This document shows positions 33,635 to 42,342 of a stretch of DNA of 64,000 bases, piece by piece. Position 1 is the first letter of the stretch. The number at the start of each line of letters is the position of its first letter. A program made the position numbers and the translations under genes. The DNA lies in the NCBI RefSeq assembly GCF_035994185.1, contig NZ_CP108538.1, positions 1,674,001-1,738,000 of the forward strand, written 5' to 3'. The stretch is from Streptomyces sp. NBC_01217 (GTDB lineage Bacteria; Actinomycetota; Actinomycetes; Streptomycetales; Streptomycetaceae). The notes beneath the pieces are model-generated. The model did not search any database. It saw only the letters and a list, made by a program, of their open reading frames with translations, and was not told the origin of the DNA.

Positions 33635-34288
33635 TCAGCCGACCGTGGTGATTTCCATGCCGAGGGCTGTGACCTGCACCGATACGGCGGAGAGGTCATC
33701 GATGACGACATCCGCGTCCAGCTCGGAGCGGTCATGTGTTGTGGCCAAGGCCACGGTCTTCATGCCTGCCGCCCGTCCGGCCCGCAGCCCTGCCGGGGCG
33801 TCCTCGAAGACCACGCAGCGCTCCGGGTCGACGCCGAGCCGCTCGGCGGCCAGGAGATAGGGCGCGGGGTCGGGCTTGCCCCGGGTGACGTCCTCGGCGG
33901 CGACCATCAGGGGGAAGTCGATCCCCGCCTCGCGCAGCCGGGCCTCGCCAAGCCGCCGGGTGGCGGAGGTGACGACGGCCCAGCGGTCCGCGGGCAGCGC
34001 ACCGAGCAGTTCCTTGGTGCCGGGCAGGATCACGACTCCGCCGGGGGCGTCCTCGACCTCCAGCTGTTCTATACGGGCCAGGGCCGCCTCGACCCGGTCC
34101 GCGGGCAGCAGTTCGGCGATGATCTCACCGGCCGTCCGGCCGTGCAGTTCGACGCCCTGGAAGTCCTCCGCCGTGATCCCGTGCTCCTGGGACCACCGGG
34201 TCCAGCAGCGGTACACCGACTCGATCGAGGAGAGCAGTGTTCCGTCGTTGTCGAACAGCAGGGCTTCGGCTTGGATCTTCATGGTCAT
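33635..34288 (-). CDS. HAD-like sugar-phosphatase (DOG-type)
   Basis: 217 residues. HAD motif I is FDNDGTLLSS (Asn replaces the usual second Met/Leu but both Asp remain), motif II is VTSATRR, the motif III lysine lies in RGKPDPAPYL, and motif IV is VFEDAPAGLRAG. It matches the beta-phosphoglucomutase/2-deoxyglucose-6-phosphatase group. ATG 34288 is preferred over 34282. Confidence 0.9.
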   Translation of the reverse strand: MTMKIQAEALLFDNDGTLLSSIESVYRCWTRWSQEHGITAEDFQGVELHGRTAGEIIAELLPADRVEAALARIEQLEVEDAPGGVVILPGTKELLGALPADRWAVVTSATRRLGEARLREAGIDFPLMVAAEDVTRGKPDPAPYLLAAERLGVDPERCVVFEDAPAGLRAGRAAGMKTVALATTHDRSELDADVVIDDLSAVSVQVTALGMEITTVG

Positions 34289-34388
34289 CGACCCTAGGGC
34301 CTCGCCCACGGGCCGGGTCCCCTGGGTGCGGGGCCCTGGGTGCGGGGGCGCACGCAGGGGGCCTTTTGGTCCGTAATACCCTCGCCTC

Positions 34389-34748
34389 ATGCTTGACGCC
34401 CTGACGGTCGCGGTCGCCGTGACCGCGCTCGCCCTCACCGCCTGGTGCGGTTTCGCCGCATACCGGGACCAGCCGACCAAGGACTGGCACTTCATCGGGA
34501 TGGCCGTGGTCTCGCTGCTGGCGCTGGCCCAGCTGGTGGTGGGCATCGTGCAGTTGTCCCGGGGCGAACGGCCCGAGCAGGGCATGACGATCTTCATCGC
34601 GTATCTGGCCGGCGCATTCCTCGCCGTGCCCGCGGCCGGATTCCTGTCGCTCACCGAGCGGACCCGGTGGGGTTCGGTGACGGTGTCGGCGGGCGCGGTC
34701 GTGCTGGCCGTCCTCGAAGTGCGGCTCTACGACATCTGGGGAAACTGA
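34389..34748 (+). CDS. Small four-helix membrane protein
   Basis: 119 residues with four predicted transmembrane helices (ALTVAVAVTALALTAWCGF, GMAVVSLLALAQLVVGIVQL, MTIFIAYLAGAFLAVPAAGFL, VTVSAGAVVLAVLEVRL). No family motif. It overlaps nothing but is followed after two bases by another membrane protein gene, so the two form an operon and may be partners. Confidence 0.85.
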   Translation: MLDALTVAVAVTALALTAWCGFAAYRDQPTKDWHFIGMAVVSLLALAQLVVGIVQLSRGERPEQGMTIFIAYLAGAFLAVPAAGFLSLTERTRWGSVTVSAGAVVLAVLEVRLYDIWGN

Positions 34749-34750
34749 CC

Positions 34751-35188
34751 GTGACCGACACCGATCGCACCCCCGCAGCGGCCACCGGCGGCAGGCAGCC
34801 CTTCGACCTCGGCACCGGTCCTGGCCGGGTACTGGTCTGGTTCTACGGGGTGTTCACCGTGGCGGCGGCCTCCCGCTCGATCGTCCAGATGATCCTGGAC
34901 TTCGACAAGGCACCGCTCGCCTATGTGCTGTCGGCCGTCGCCGCCGCCGTGTACGGATTCATCACGTACTCACTGGTGCGCGGTGGCGAGAAGGCGCGCA
35001 GGTCGGCACTGGTGTGCTGCGGCGCCGAGCTGCTGGGCGTGCTGGTCGTGGGGACCTGGACGATGGTGGAGCCCTCGGCGTTCGCGGACGCCACCGTCTG
35101 GTCGGACTTCGGCATGGGCTACCTGTTCATCCCGGTGATCCTGCCGATCACCGGGATGATGTGGCTGCGCCGCGCGAAGACCGCGTAG
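34751..35188 (+). CDS. Membrane protein, partner of the preceding gene
   Basis: 145 residues. The N-terminus is polar (MTDTDRTPAAATGG), then four helices are predicted. GTG 34751 starts two bases after the stop of the upstream membrane protein gene, indicating coupled expression. Homologous pairs are common beside Streptomyces genes of this region, but the function is unknown. Confidence 0.85.
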   Translation: MTDTDRTPAAATGGRQPFDLGTGPGRVLVWFYGVFTVAAASRSIVQMILDFDKAPLAYVLSAVAAAVYGFITYSLVRGGEKARRSALVCCGAELLGVLVVGTWTMVEPSAFADATVWSDFGMGYLFIPVILPITGMMWLRRAKTA

Positions 35189-35214
35189 GACCGGCGAAGA
35201 GCGTGTGACCGGTG

Positions 35215-35718
35215 CTACGCGCTGGCCACGTAGGCGGGTGCGGTCGCGTCCTTCTCCAACAGGATCATCCGGACGCCGTCCTGACCGGTCTCGTTGCCTA
35301 CGGGGGCGTAACCCGCACGCCGGTAGAGCCGCAGATTGCTCTCGCTGCGGTGTCCGGTGTGCAGCCGGAAGCGGATGGCCGACCGCTCGTCGACGAGTCC
35401 CGACTCGGCGGCCCGCAGCAGCCGGGCGCCGAGACCGTGCCCCTGGAGCCGCGGGTGCACGCAGAGCCTTCCGATCTCCCCGGTGCCGTCCTGATCGGCG
35501 GACGCCCGTACGGAACCGACGACTTCGTCACCCAGCCGCGCCACGAACACCAGATTCGTGGCGATCTCCGCGTGCACCGAATCGAGGGTCTGGACGAGCG
35601 GGTCGATCCGGTAGTTCCCGTACAGTTCCGCCTCGCTCTGGAAGCAGAGGTACTGAAGTTTCAAGACCTGTTCGGCGTCCTGTGCCGTCGCCGCCGAGAT
35701 GATCACGCTCATGCCCAT
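35215..35718 (-). CDS. GNAT family acetyltransferase
   Basis: 167 residues. The acetyl-CoA binding region is LCVHPRLQGHGLGARLLRAAE and the C-terminal SNLRLYRRAGYAPVG completes the fold. ATG 35718 has GGAGG nine bases upstream; ATG 35712 is possible. Substrate unknown. Confidence 0.87.
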   Translation of the reverse strand: MGMSVIISAATAQDAEQVLKLQYLCFQSEAELYGNYRIDPLVQTLDSVHAEIATNLVFVARLGDEVVGSVRASADQDGTGEIGRLCVHPRLQGHGLGARLLRAAESGLVDERSAIRFRLHTGHRSESNLRLYRRAGYAPVGNETGQDGVRMILLEKDATAPAYVASA

Positions 35719-35754
35719 CTGCGCATGCCTCCGCCCACCTGATCCACCGGTTGT

Positions 35755-36348
35755 CTAACGCTCCTTTCCCCACAGTTCAGGAGCTACAACCTCCGCCGCG
35801 AGCATTCTGCGCAGACATCCAAGGCATCGGGAACGGACCGGACCCAAACTCCCCTGTGAGATACCCAACTTCCCTGCGATTTCCCGGTAGGTGGGATCAC
35901 CGGGCGCGAGCATCGCCGCGAGCAGCCCGGCGCACCGGCCGGGCAGCCGGTCCACCGCGGCGCGCAGCGCCCGGCGTTCGTCGGCCCCGACGGCGATCCG
36001 CTCGGGGCAGCCCCCGGCCGGATCGGCCGAGGTCTCGTCACGGTAGGGGCGTTCGTGCCGGGTGGTACGGCGGGCCCGGCGGGCCTCCGCCCGTACGGCG
36101 TCCCGCACCCAGCGCGCCGTGTCCGGCGGCGGCCCGTGCTGTGCGAGCCGCTCCAGCAGCCGCAGCCAGACGGCCTGTTCGAGATCGGCGGATTCGATCG
36201 CCGCGCCCGTCGCCGAGGCGGCCGCCTCCGCCGTGGCCTCGGCGCTCACCAGCGGATACAGGGCGTGGACAACGGCGGCAGGAGTGGCGGGAGTCGCTGC
36301 GGCGGGCGCGGCGGGAGTCACTGCGGGAGCAAGATCGAGAAGGGTCAT
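35755..36348 (-). CDS. Sigma-70-like regulator, region 4 only clearly seen
   Basis: 197 residues. After an Ala/Pro-rich start there is a weak region 2-like helix pair (SADLEQAVWLRLLERLAQHG). The end is a clear sigma region 4 helix-turn-helix (TYREIAGKLGISQGSLGPVRSRCLGCLRRML). It is shorter and more degenerate than an ECF factor and resembles the streptomycete group of small sigma-like proteins. No anti-sigma gene is adjacent. ATG 36348. Confidence 0.82.
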   Translation of the reverse strand: MTLLDLAPAVTPAAPAAATPATPAAVVHALYPLVSAEATAEAAASATGAAIESADLEQAVWLRLLERLAQHGPPPDTARWVRDAVRAEARRARRTTRHERPYRDETSADPAGGCPERIAVGADERRALRAAVDRLPGRCAGLLAAMLAPGDPTYREIAGKLGISQGSLGPVRSRCLGCLRRMLAAEVVAPELWGKER

Positions 36349-36442
36349 GCACCGGCCGACGCGCCTGCGGCGACGGGCGGTTGCCGTACCCGGCGAGCAC
36401 CACCCGACCGGGGCACGTCCCGGCCGGGTGCTGACGCCGGTG

Positions 36443-37621
36443 TCACTTCGCGGCGAAGTCCACCGCGGCGAGGAGAGCGGTGTCCGGGTTGTCGGAGAAG
36501 ATCCCGTCGATGCCCGTCGCGAAGTACGCCTGGAACGCGCCGAACGCGTCGCCGTAGGCGTTGGGGTCCGTGCCGCGCCGGAAGTCGGCGGGCAGGAAGG
36601 TGTTCTCGTTGCGCATGGTGTACGGGTGCAGGACCAGGCCCTGGGCGTGCGCGTCCTTCACCAGAGCGGTCGGTGCGGCGAGCCGGCCCGTGGCGTCCTT
36701 GGGGATGATCAGGTCCAGGGTGGGCCCGATGCCCTGGGCGAAGGAGGACATCCACTTCAGGCCCTCGGGCTTCACCAGGTCGTCGACGGTGCGCGGGTCA
36801 CCGGAGGCCACGAAGTCCCACGGCCGCGATCCCGCGCCGGAGAGCAGGACGACGCGCGGGGTGGCGACGAGCTTCGACAGCCGCTGGACGCTGCCGGGCT
36901 CGAAGGACTGGAGGATGAGCGGCGACTGCTTGCGGTGGCGGTCGTAGCGGCGCAGCAGCTTGGCGAGGGGCTCTTCGAGTCCGAGGCCGAGGCCGCGGAA
37001 GTACGTGGGGTGCTTGGTCTCGACGTACAGCCAGACCGGCTTTCCGCGCCTGCGTCCCTCGCGGTCGGCCCAGCGCAGCACCTCCTCGAAGGTGGGGATC
37101 TCCCAGCGGCCGTCGTAGAGCGTGTTCTTCTGGCGGGTGCCGGGGATGCGCTCCTTGGCGCGGAGCGTCTTGAGCTCGGCGAGGGTGAAGTCCTCGGTGA
37201 ACCAGCCGGTGAGGGAGACGCCGTCGACGCTCTTCGTCGTCCTGCGGCTCGCGAACTCGGGGTGGTCGGAGACATCGGTGGTGGCGGTGATGTCGTTCTC
37301 GTGACGGCAGACGAGATGGCCGTCCTTGGTCGGTACCAGGTCCTGCTCGACTATGTGGGCGCCCATGTCGAGGGCCAGCTGGTAGGAGCCGAGGGTGTGC
37401 TCGGGGCGGTAGCCACTGGTGCCGCGGTGTCCGATGACTGTGGGCACCGGCAGGTCGAGACGGAAGCCGTGCCCGCCGGACCGCTCGGAGGGGTTCCGGC
37501 CGGTCCTGCCCGCGGCTTCGGCCTGGCCGCCGGACAGCCCCAGGGCGGCCGTGCCCAGCGCCGCGGCCCCCGCCCCCAGCAGGGTTCTGCGGCCGGGACC
37601 TGCCTGTGCGCGCTCAGTCAT
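36443..37621 (-). CDS. Secreted glycerophosphodiester phosphodiesterase
   Basis: 392 residues. A twin-arginine signal (GRRTLLGAGAAALGTAALGL) exports it. The GDPD barrel shows the catalytic pair in IGHRGTSGYRPEHTLGSY and the acidic metal ligands in VEQDLVPTKDGHLVCRHE. It hydrolyses glycerophosphodiesters, releasing glycerol-3-phosphate, as in GlpQ-type enzymes that also act on teichoic acids. GAGGAG is seven bases before ATG 37621. Confidence 0.94.
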   Translation of the reverse strand: MTERAQAGPGRRTLLGAGAAALGTAALGLSGGQAEAAGRTGRNPSERSGGHGFRLDLPVPTVIGHRGTSGYRPEHTLGSYQLALDMGAHIVEQDLVPTKDGHLVCRHENDITATTDVSDHPEFASRRTTKSVDGVSLTGWFTEDFTLAELKTLRAKERIPGTRQKNTLYDGRWEIPTFEEVLRWADREGRRRGKPVWLYVETKHPTYFRGLGLGLEEPLAKLLRRYDRHRKQSPLILQSFEPGSVQRLSKLVATPRVVLLSGAGSRPWDFVASGDPRTVDDLVKPEGLKWMSSFAQGIGPTLDLIIPKDATGRLAAPTALVKDAHAQGLVLHPYTMRNENTFLPADFRRGTDPNAYGDAFGAFQAYFATGIDGIFSDNPDTALLAAVDFAAK

Positions 37622-37855
37622 GAATGCTCCTCGCGTGTGATGTCTGGCACCTGTCGGGCGAGAGCCGAGCGTAGGCAGCCGTACCGTCGGAAGAGCAGCT
37701 CCTGGACGAACATGGCGGAAACTCACGTCAACACTGCGTATCTGCTCGATGAACCCGATGTGCGATCGGCGAGTACCCGCGAGTATCGTCCTCACCTGCA
37801 TGGACCGTCACGATCCCGCACCTCGGCCGGCCAGGCCACTACACCGGAGGAACCG

Positions 37856-38527
37856 TTGTCCCGACACGCACTCATCAAGGCAGTGCTCGGACCGATCTTG
37901 CGTCTGATGTTCCGCCCCCAGGTGGAAGGTGTGGAGAACATTCCCGGGGACGGTCCGGTGATCCTCGCGGGCAACCATCTGACGTTCATCGACTCGATGA
38001 TCATGCCGATCTGCTGCGACCGGCCGGTCTACTACATCGGCAAGGACGAGTACGTGACGGGCAAGGGGCTCAAGGGCCGGGCGATGGCCTGGTTCTTCAC
38101 GGGCTGCGGCATGATCCCGGTGGACCGCGACGGCGGCCGCGGCGGTGTCGCGGCGCTGATGACGGGCCGTCGGGTGCTGGAGGAGGGCAAGGCCTTCGCC
38201 ATCTACCCGGAGGGCACCCGCTCCCCCGACGGCCGCCTCTACCGAGGCCGTACGGGCATCGCGCGGCTGACGCTGATGACGGGCGCGCCGGTGGTGCCCT
38301 TCGCGATGATCGGCACGGACAAGCTGCAGCCCGGTGGTGCCGGTCTGCCCCGCCCCGGCAAGGTGACGGTCCGTTTCGGCGCGCCGATGGAGTTCTCCCG
38401 CTACGAGGGCATGGACCGCGACCGCTATGTGCTGCGGGCGGTGACCGACTCCGTGATGGCCGAGGTGATGCGGCTGTCCGGTCAGGAGTACGTCGACATG
38501 TATGCGACGAAGGCCAAGGCCGCGTGA
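37856..38527 (+). CDS. 1-acyl-sn-glycerol-3-phosphate acyltransferase (PlsC-like)
   Basis: 223 residues. Block I is GNHLTFIDSMIMP (an HX3D variant, N-H-L-T-F-I-D), block III is AIYPEGTRSPDGRLYRG, and block IV VVPFAMIGT is visible. It acylates lysophosphatidate in membrane lipid synthesis. A TTG start at 37856 with GGAGG five bases upstream gives the natural N-terminus MSRHALIKAVLG; ATG 37710 would add an unlikely leader. Convergent terminator follows. Confidence 0.91.
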   Translation: MSRHALIKAVLGPILRLMFRPQVEGVENIPGDGPVILAGNHLTFIDSMIMPICCDRPVYYIGKDEYVTGKGLKGRAMAWFFTGCGMIPVDRDGGRGGVAALMTGRRVLEEGKAFAIYPEGTRSPDGRLYRGRTGIARLTLMTGAPVVPFAMIGTDKLQPGGAGLPRPGKVTVRFGAPMEFSRYEGMDRDRYVLRAVTDSVMAEVMRLSGQEYVDMYATKAKAA

Positions 38528-38542
38528 GCTGAAGCGCCGCGC

Positions 38543-38599
38543 ATGACATGTGCAAGGGCCCGTACCCCGGTTGGCGGTACGGGCCCTTGCGCATGTCAT
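38543..38599. terminator. Long bidirectional terminator
   Basis: A 24-bp inverted repeat with one mismatch (38543-38566 with 38576-38599, loop of 9) between the convergent acyltransferase and MFS genes. Confidence 0.85.
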
Positions 38600-38635
38600 C
38601 ACCACTCGTTCGGCCCAGGGCGCAAGCCACGGCGC

Positions 38636-40180
38636 CTACTGGTGCACGATGCCTTCCTCCAGCTTCTGCCCGCGCAGCAGGAACCAGGCGGCGCCAGCCG
38701 TCGCCAGCAGGACGGCCGCGCCGACACCCGCGGCGAGCCGCAGTCCGTCGACGAACGACTCCTGTGCCGCGGAGACCAGTGCGCTCGCCTGCTGCGCCGG
38801 AAGGCCGTGGGCCGCTTCGACGGCGCCGCCGAGTGATTCATGGGCCGCGGTGGCGTTGGCGGCCGGGACGCCCCTCGGGGTGACGAAGTCCTGGTAGACG
38901 CCGGTGACGATCGAGCCGAGCAGGGCGATGCCGAGGGCCGCGCCGAGTTCGTACGCCGTCTCGGAGACCGCGCCTGCGGAGCCCGCCTGCTCCTTCGGGA
39001 CGCTGGAGAGGATCACATCGGAGGTGACGGTGAAGGCGAAGCCCGCGCCGACGCCCACGACCAGCAGCAGCGCGCCGATCAGCGGATAGGCGGTCTCCTG
39101 GTGGATCAGGACGACCGCGGCGAGCGCCAGGCCGATCGCCCCGAGACCGCCGGACACCACCGACCGTACCGAGTGACGCCGGGCCGCCACACCGGCGATC
39201 AGGCCGGCGGTGACCGCACCGACGGCTGCGGGCAGTTCGGCGAGCCCGGCCTCCAACGGTCCGCGTCCCTGCACCAGTTGCAGGAACTGGGAGAGGAAGA
39301 AGACCAGCCCGGAGAGGCCGAGGATGGTCAGCAGATCGGCGAGGACCGCGCCCGAGAATCCCCGGTGGTGGAACAGGCGCATGTCCAGCAGGGGCGCGGG
39401 GAGCGTGAGCTGCCGGCGTACGAACCAGCAGAGCGCGGCCAGGCCCCCGATGCCCACGACGGCGACGCCCCAGCTCACGCCGTGCGCGGCCAGCTCCTTG
39501 ACGGCGTATACGACTCCGATCATGCCGATGAAGGAGAGCGCCACGCTGCCCAGGTCCCAGGGGCCCGGTGCCGGGTTCTTCGACTCGGGGATCATCCTGA
39601 CGCCGACGACCACCAGGACGGCCATGACGGGCAGGTTGATCAGGAAGACCGAGCCCCACCAGAAGTGCTCCAGGAGGAACCCGCCGACGACGGGGCCGAC
39701 GGCCGCGCCCGCAGAGGCCATGGCCCCCCAGATACCGATGGCGAAACTGCGCTCGCGCGGATCGTGGAAGAGGTTGCGGATCAGGGCGAGCGTGGACGGC
39801 ATCAGGGTGGCGCCCGCGACACCGAGCAGCGCCCGCGCCAGGATCATCATCTCGGGGGTGCTCGCGTACGCGTTGAGCACGGAGACCGCGCCGAAGGCGA
39901 CGGCACCGGTCAGCAGCAGCTTCTTGCGGCCGATGCGGTCACCGAGGCTGCCCATGGAGACGAGGAGCCCGGCGATGACGAAGGAGTAGACGTCACCGAT
40001 CCAGAGCAGCTGGGTGCCGGACGGCTTGAGGTCCTCGGTGAGAAAAGGGGTGGCGAGGCCGAGGACGGTGGCGTCCACGGCCACGAGCAGCACGGCGAGA
40101 ACGAGGACGGCCAGAGCGATCCACCGCCCCGGGCGGCGCAGCTCATGGGAGCTTTCCGTGTGCTGTTCGAGACTGCTCAT
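38636..40180 (-). CDS. DHA2-family MFS drug efflux pump
   Basis: 514 residues with 14 hydrophobic helices. DHA2 motifs are visible: LGDRIGRKKLLL (motif A), LGVAGATLMPSTLALI, and GPVVGGFLLEHFWWGSVFLINLPV (motif C). Proton-driven multidrug export is inferred. The start (40180) overlaps the TetR stop as ATGA, so the regulator and pump are translated as a unit. Stop at 38636, directly beyond the terminator. Confidence 0.92.
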   Translation of the reverse strand: MSSLEQHTESSHELRRPGRWIALAVLVLAVLLVAVDATVLGLATPFLTEDLKPSGTQLLWIGDVYSFVIAGLLVSMGSLGDRIGRKKLLLTGAVAFGAVSVLNAYASTPEMMILARALLGVAGATLMPSTLALIRNLFHDPRERSFAIGIWGAMASAGAAVGPVVGGFLLEHFWWGSVFLINLPVMAVLVVVGVRMIPESKNPAPGPWDLGSVALSFIGMIGVVYAVKELAAHGVSWGVAVVGIGGLAALCWFVRRQLTLPAPLLDMRLFHHRGFSGAVLADLLTILGLSGLVFFLSQFLQLVQGRGPLEAGLAELPAAVGAVTAGLIAGVAARRHSVRSVVSGGLGAIGLALAAVVLIHQETAYPLIGALLLVVGVGAGFAFTVTSDVILSSVPKEQAGSAGAVSETAYELGAALGIALLGSIVTGVYQDFVTPRGVPAANATAAHESLGGAVEAAHGLPAQQASALVSAAQESFVDGLRLAAGVGAAVLLATAGAAWFLLRGQKLEEGIVHQ

Positions 40181-40728
40181 TGCTCCACGCTCCGGCGTGC
40201 GCCGCCGAGCAGCAACTCGACGATCATGTACTGGAAGTCCTGCCCGGCGACCCGGCCCGCCTGTACGGCCCAGGCGCCGGTGGAGATGAGTCCGTAGAGG
40301 GCCTCGGTCAGCCAGGCGGGGGTGAGGTCGATGCGGAACTCGCCGCGCTCCTGGCCGCGCCGGAAGAAGGCGGCGACCCGGGCATCGAGCCGGTTCCAGC
40401 CCTCGTTCACCTCGTCGCCCTCGAAGAGCTGGTTCTCGGTGACGAGGAAGGAGAGCAGTCCGGCGCTCGGCTCGACGGCCGCGACGAGCCGGCGCAGCGC
40501 TTCCTCGGCGCTGCCCTCGTCGAGCGCGGCGGCGTCCAGAGCCGCTTCGAACTCCTGGATTCCCAGTTTCTCCAAGGCTCTGACCAGGGCGTCCCGTCCG
40601 GCGAAGTGCCGGTGCAGGGTGGCGCGGCCGATGCCTGCGGCTCTGGCGACCTCGTCCATGGTGGCGGTCGATTTGCGGGTCAGCAGGGCGGCGGCGCTGC
40701 GCAGCACCCGCTCACGGTCGAGAGTCAT
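40177..40728 (-). CDS. TetR-family repressor of the adjacent MFS pump
   Basis: 183 residues. The N-terminal helix-turn-helix is VLRSAAALLTRKSTATMDEV then GIGRATLHRHFAGRDALV. The C-terminal ligand domain is unlike known ones. Coupled to the pump gene by an ATGA overlap. ATG 40728 (MTLDRERV) is chosen because a perfect palindrome (40747-40766) and a TATCGT -10 lie right upstream, consistent with a leaderless autorepressed transcript; ATG 40746 or 40755 would place the operator inside or at the gene start. Confidence 0.9.
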   Translation of the reverse strand: MTLDRERVLRSAAALLTRKSTATMDEVARAAGIGRATLHRHFAGRDALVRALEKLGIQEFEAALDAAALDEGSAEEALRRLVAAVEPSAGLLSFLVTENQLFEGDEVNEGWNRLDARVAAFFRRGQERGEFRIDLTPAWLTEALYGLISTGAWAVQAGRVAGQDFQYMIVELLLGGARRSVEQ

Positions 40729-40746
40729 GAGACGACGATAACCCAT

Positions 40747-40766
40747 ATGAGACATGAACGTCTCAT
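40747..40766. promoter_or_regulatory. Candidate TetR operator
   Basis: A perfect palindrome, ATGAGAC-N6-GTCTCAT, lies 19 bases upstream of the TetR start and 46 bases before the divergent HAD gene. Size and position are typical of TetR operators. Confidence 0.7.
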
Positions 40767-40812
40767 CGGAAAGGCGTCGCCTCCGGCGGAAGGAAGAGAG
40801 CACGATGTCGGC

Positions 40813-41334
40813 ATGAAGCCGCTGCTGCTGATCGACATCGACGGTCCGCTCAATCCGTACGTGGCACTGGCAGACCGACGGATCCCGCACGGCTACGCGC
40901 GGCACCGGATGCGGCCGGTGGGCTGGGACTACGGGCCGGCGCTGCCCGTCCTGCTCAATCCGGACCACGGCCGGGCGCTGCTGGCGCTCGCCGGGCGTTA
41001 CGAACTGGTCTGGGCGACGACCTGGAAGGACGAGGCCAACGTGTGGATCGGGCCGCACCTGGGACTGCCCCCGCTGCCGTACATCGACTGGCCGGCGATG
41101 CACGGCGGCGCGCCGCAGGGTACGTACTGGAAGACGCAGTACGTCGTGGAGTACGCGGCCGGGCGGCCGTTCGCCTGGATCGACGACGAGATCACCGAGC
41201 AGGACCGGGCGTGGATATCGGGGCAGGGGACCGCCGAGACGCTGCTTCTGTGGATCGATCCGCGGACCGGACTGCTTCCGGCCGATTTCGAGACGCTGGC
41301 CGCGTGGGCGGACGGCCGCAGCGGCGGGGAGTGA
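40813..41334 (+). CDS. HAD domain protein of the RNA-repair (Swiss Army Knife) type
   Basis: 173 residues. The start MKPLLLIDIDGPLNPY contains the DxD of a HAD phosphatase, and WATTWKDEANVWI and AWIDDEI are the further motifs of the HAD domain found alone or in Swiss Army Knife RNA-repair proteins. Nucleic-acid 5' or 3' phosphatase activity is possible but not shown. It is divergent from the TetR gene. ATG 40813. Confidence 0.83.
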   Translation: MKPLLLIDIDGPLNPYVALADRRIPHGYARHRMRPVGWDYGPALPVLLNPDHGRALLALAGRYELVWATTWKDEANVWIGPHLGLPPLPYIDWPAMHGGAPQGTYWKTQYVVEYAAGRPFAWIDDEITEQDRAWISGQGTAETLLLWIDPRTGLLPADFETLAAWADGRSGGE

Positions 41335-41361
41335 GCCCGTCGCCCGGCCATCCGCCGCGGG

Positions 41362-42267
41362 TCAGTCGTTGAGGACGGTGAGATCGAGGCCGGGAAGGCG
41401 GGCCGTGTCGTTGATGACGGACATCTCGACGACCTTCCCCCGCGCGATCGTGAAGACCATGACCGAGAACCGCCCGCCCTCGCGCGTCGAGATGACGGCC
41501 GGCTCCCCGTCGACCAGTGCCCGCCGCGAGGAGCGGGCGAACGGCGCGAACATCATCGCCTGACGGGCCACGGCAGCGGCGCCCCGCACCTGGGCCGACG
41601 CACCGATACCACCGGCGCCGGTGTCGGACCGCACCACGACGTCCGGGTCGAGCACGGCGACGAGGGCCTCGAAGTCCCCGCCGCGGGCGGCGGCCAGGAA
41701 GGCGTCGACGACCTCGCGCTTGCGGGTGAGATCGGGGTCCGGGGCCGGGTCCACGCCCTGCACCCGGCGCCGGGCCCGGCTGGCGAGCTGCCGGGCGGCG
41801 GCCGGGGTGCGGTCCACGACGCGGGCGATCTCGTCGAAGGGCACGGCGAACATGTCGTGCAGTACGAAGGCGAGCCGCTCGGCGGGGTCCAGCGTTTCGA
41901 GCACGACCAGCATCGCGAGACCGACCGAGTCGGCCATCACGGCCTGCTGCTCGGGGTCCGCATCCCGCTGGGCGCCGAGCACCGGTCCGCAGGCGTGCGG
42001 CTCGGGCGTTACGGTGTCGAGGGGCTCCTCACGGCGGGAGCGGCGGGTGCGGAGCATGTCCAGGCACACCCGCCCGACGACCGTCGTCAGCCAGCCGCCC
42101 AGGTTCTCGATCGCCCGGCTGTCGCAGCGGCTGAGCCGGATCCACGCTTCCTGGACGGCGTCCTCCGCCTCACCGGCCGAGCCGAGCATCCGGTAGGCCA
42201 CGGCCTTCAGCTGAGTCCGGTTCTCCTCGAAGCGTTCGGCCAGGAACTCGTTTCCGTACACAGTCAC
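41362..42267 (-). CDS. ECF41-type sigma factor (SigJ-like) with SnoaL-like tail
   Basis: 301 residues. Region 2 (YRMLGSAGEAEDAVQEAWIRL) and region 4 (VPFDEIARVVDRTPAAARQL) are clear. A C-terminal SnoaL_2-like domain (about residues 190-300) is characteristic of ECF41, where it modulates activity in place of an anti-sigma protein. GTG 42267 with GGAGGAA upstream. In ECF41 systems a carboxymuconolactone decarboxylase or oxidoreductase is usually adjacent; here an aldo/keto reductase lies upstream. Confidence 0.9.
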   Translation of the reverse strand: MTVYGNEFLAERFEENRTQLKAVAYRMLGSAGEAEDAVQEAWIRLSRCDSRAIENLGGWLTTVVGRVCLDMLRTRRSRREEPLDTVTPEPHACGPVLGAQRDADPEQQAVMADSVGLAMLVVLETLDPAERLAFVLHDMFAVPFDEIARVVDRTPAAARQLASRARRRVQGVDPAPDPDLTRKREVVDAFLAAARGGDFEALVAVLDPDVVVRSDTGAGGIGASAQVRGAAAVARQAMMFAPFARSSRRALVDGEPAVISTREGGRFSVMVFTIARGKVVEMSVINDTARLPGLDLTVLND

Positions 42268-42342
42268 ATTCCTCCGTAGTGTTCCGTCACTGCGATGACG
42301 AACCGGACCCCGGTGATGTGACAGACACGTCCGACGGCTCGT

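Noticed and set aside
36062..37855. Long plus-strand extension of the acyltransferase frame
   Set aside because: It is antisense to the phosphodiesterase gene; the acyltransferase has a good TTG start with GGAGG at 37856.
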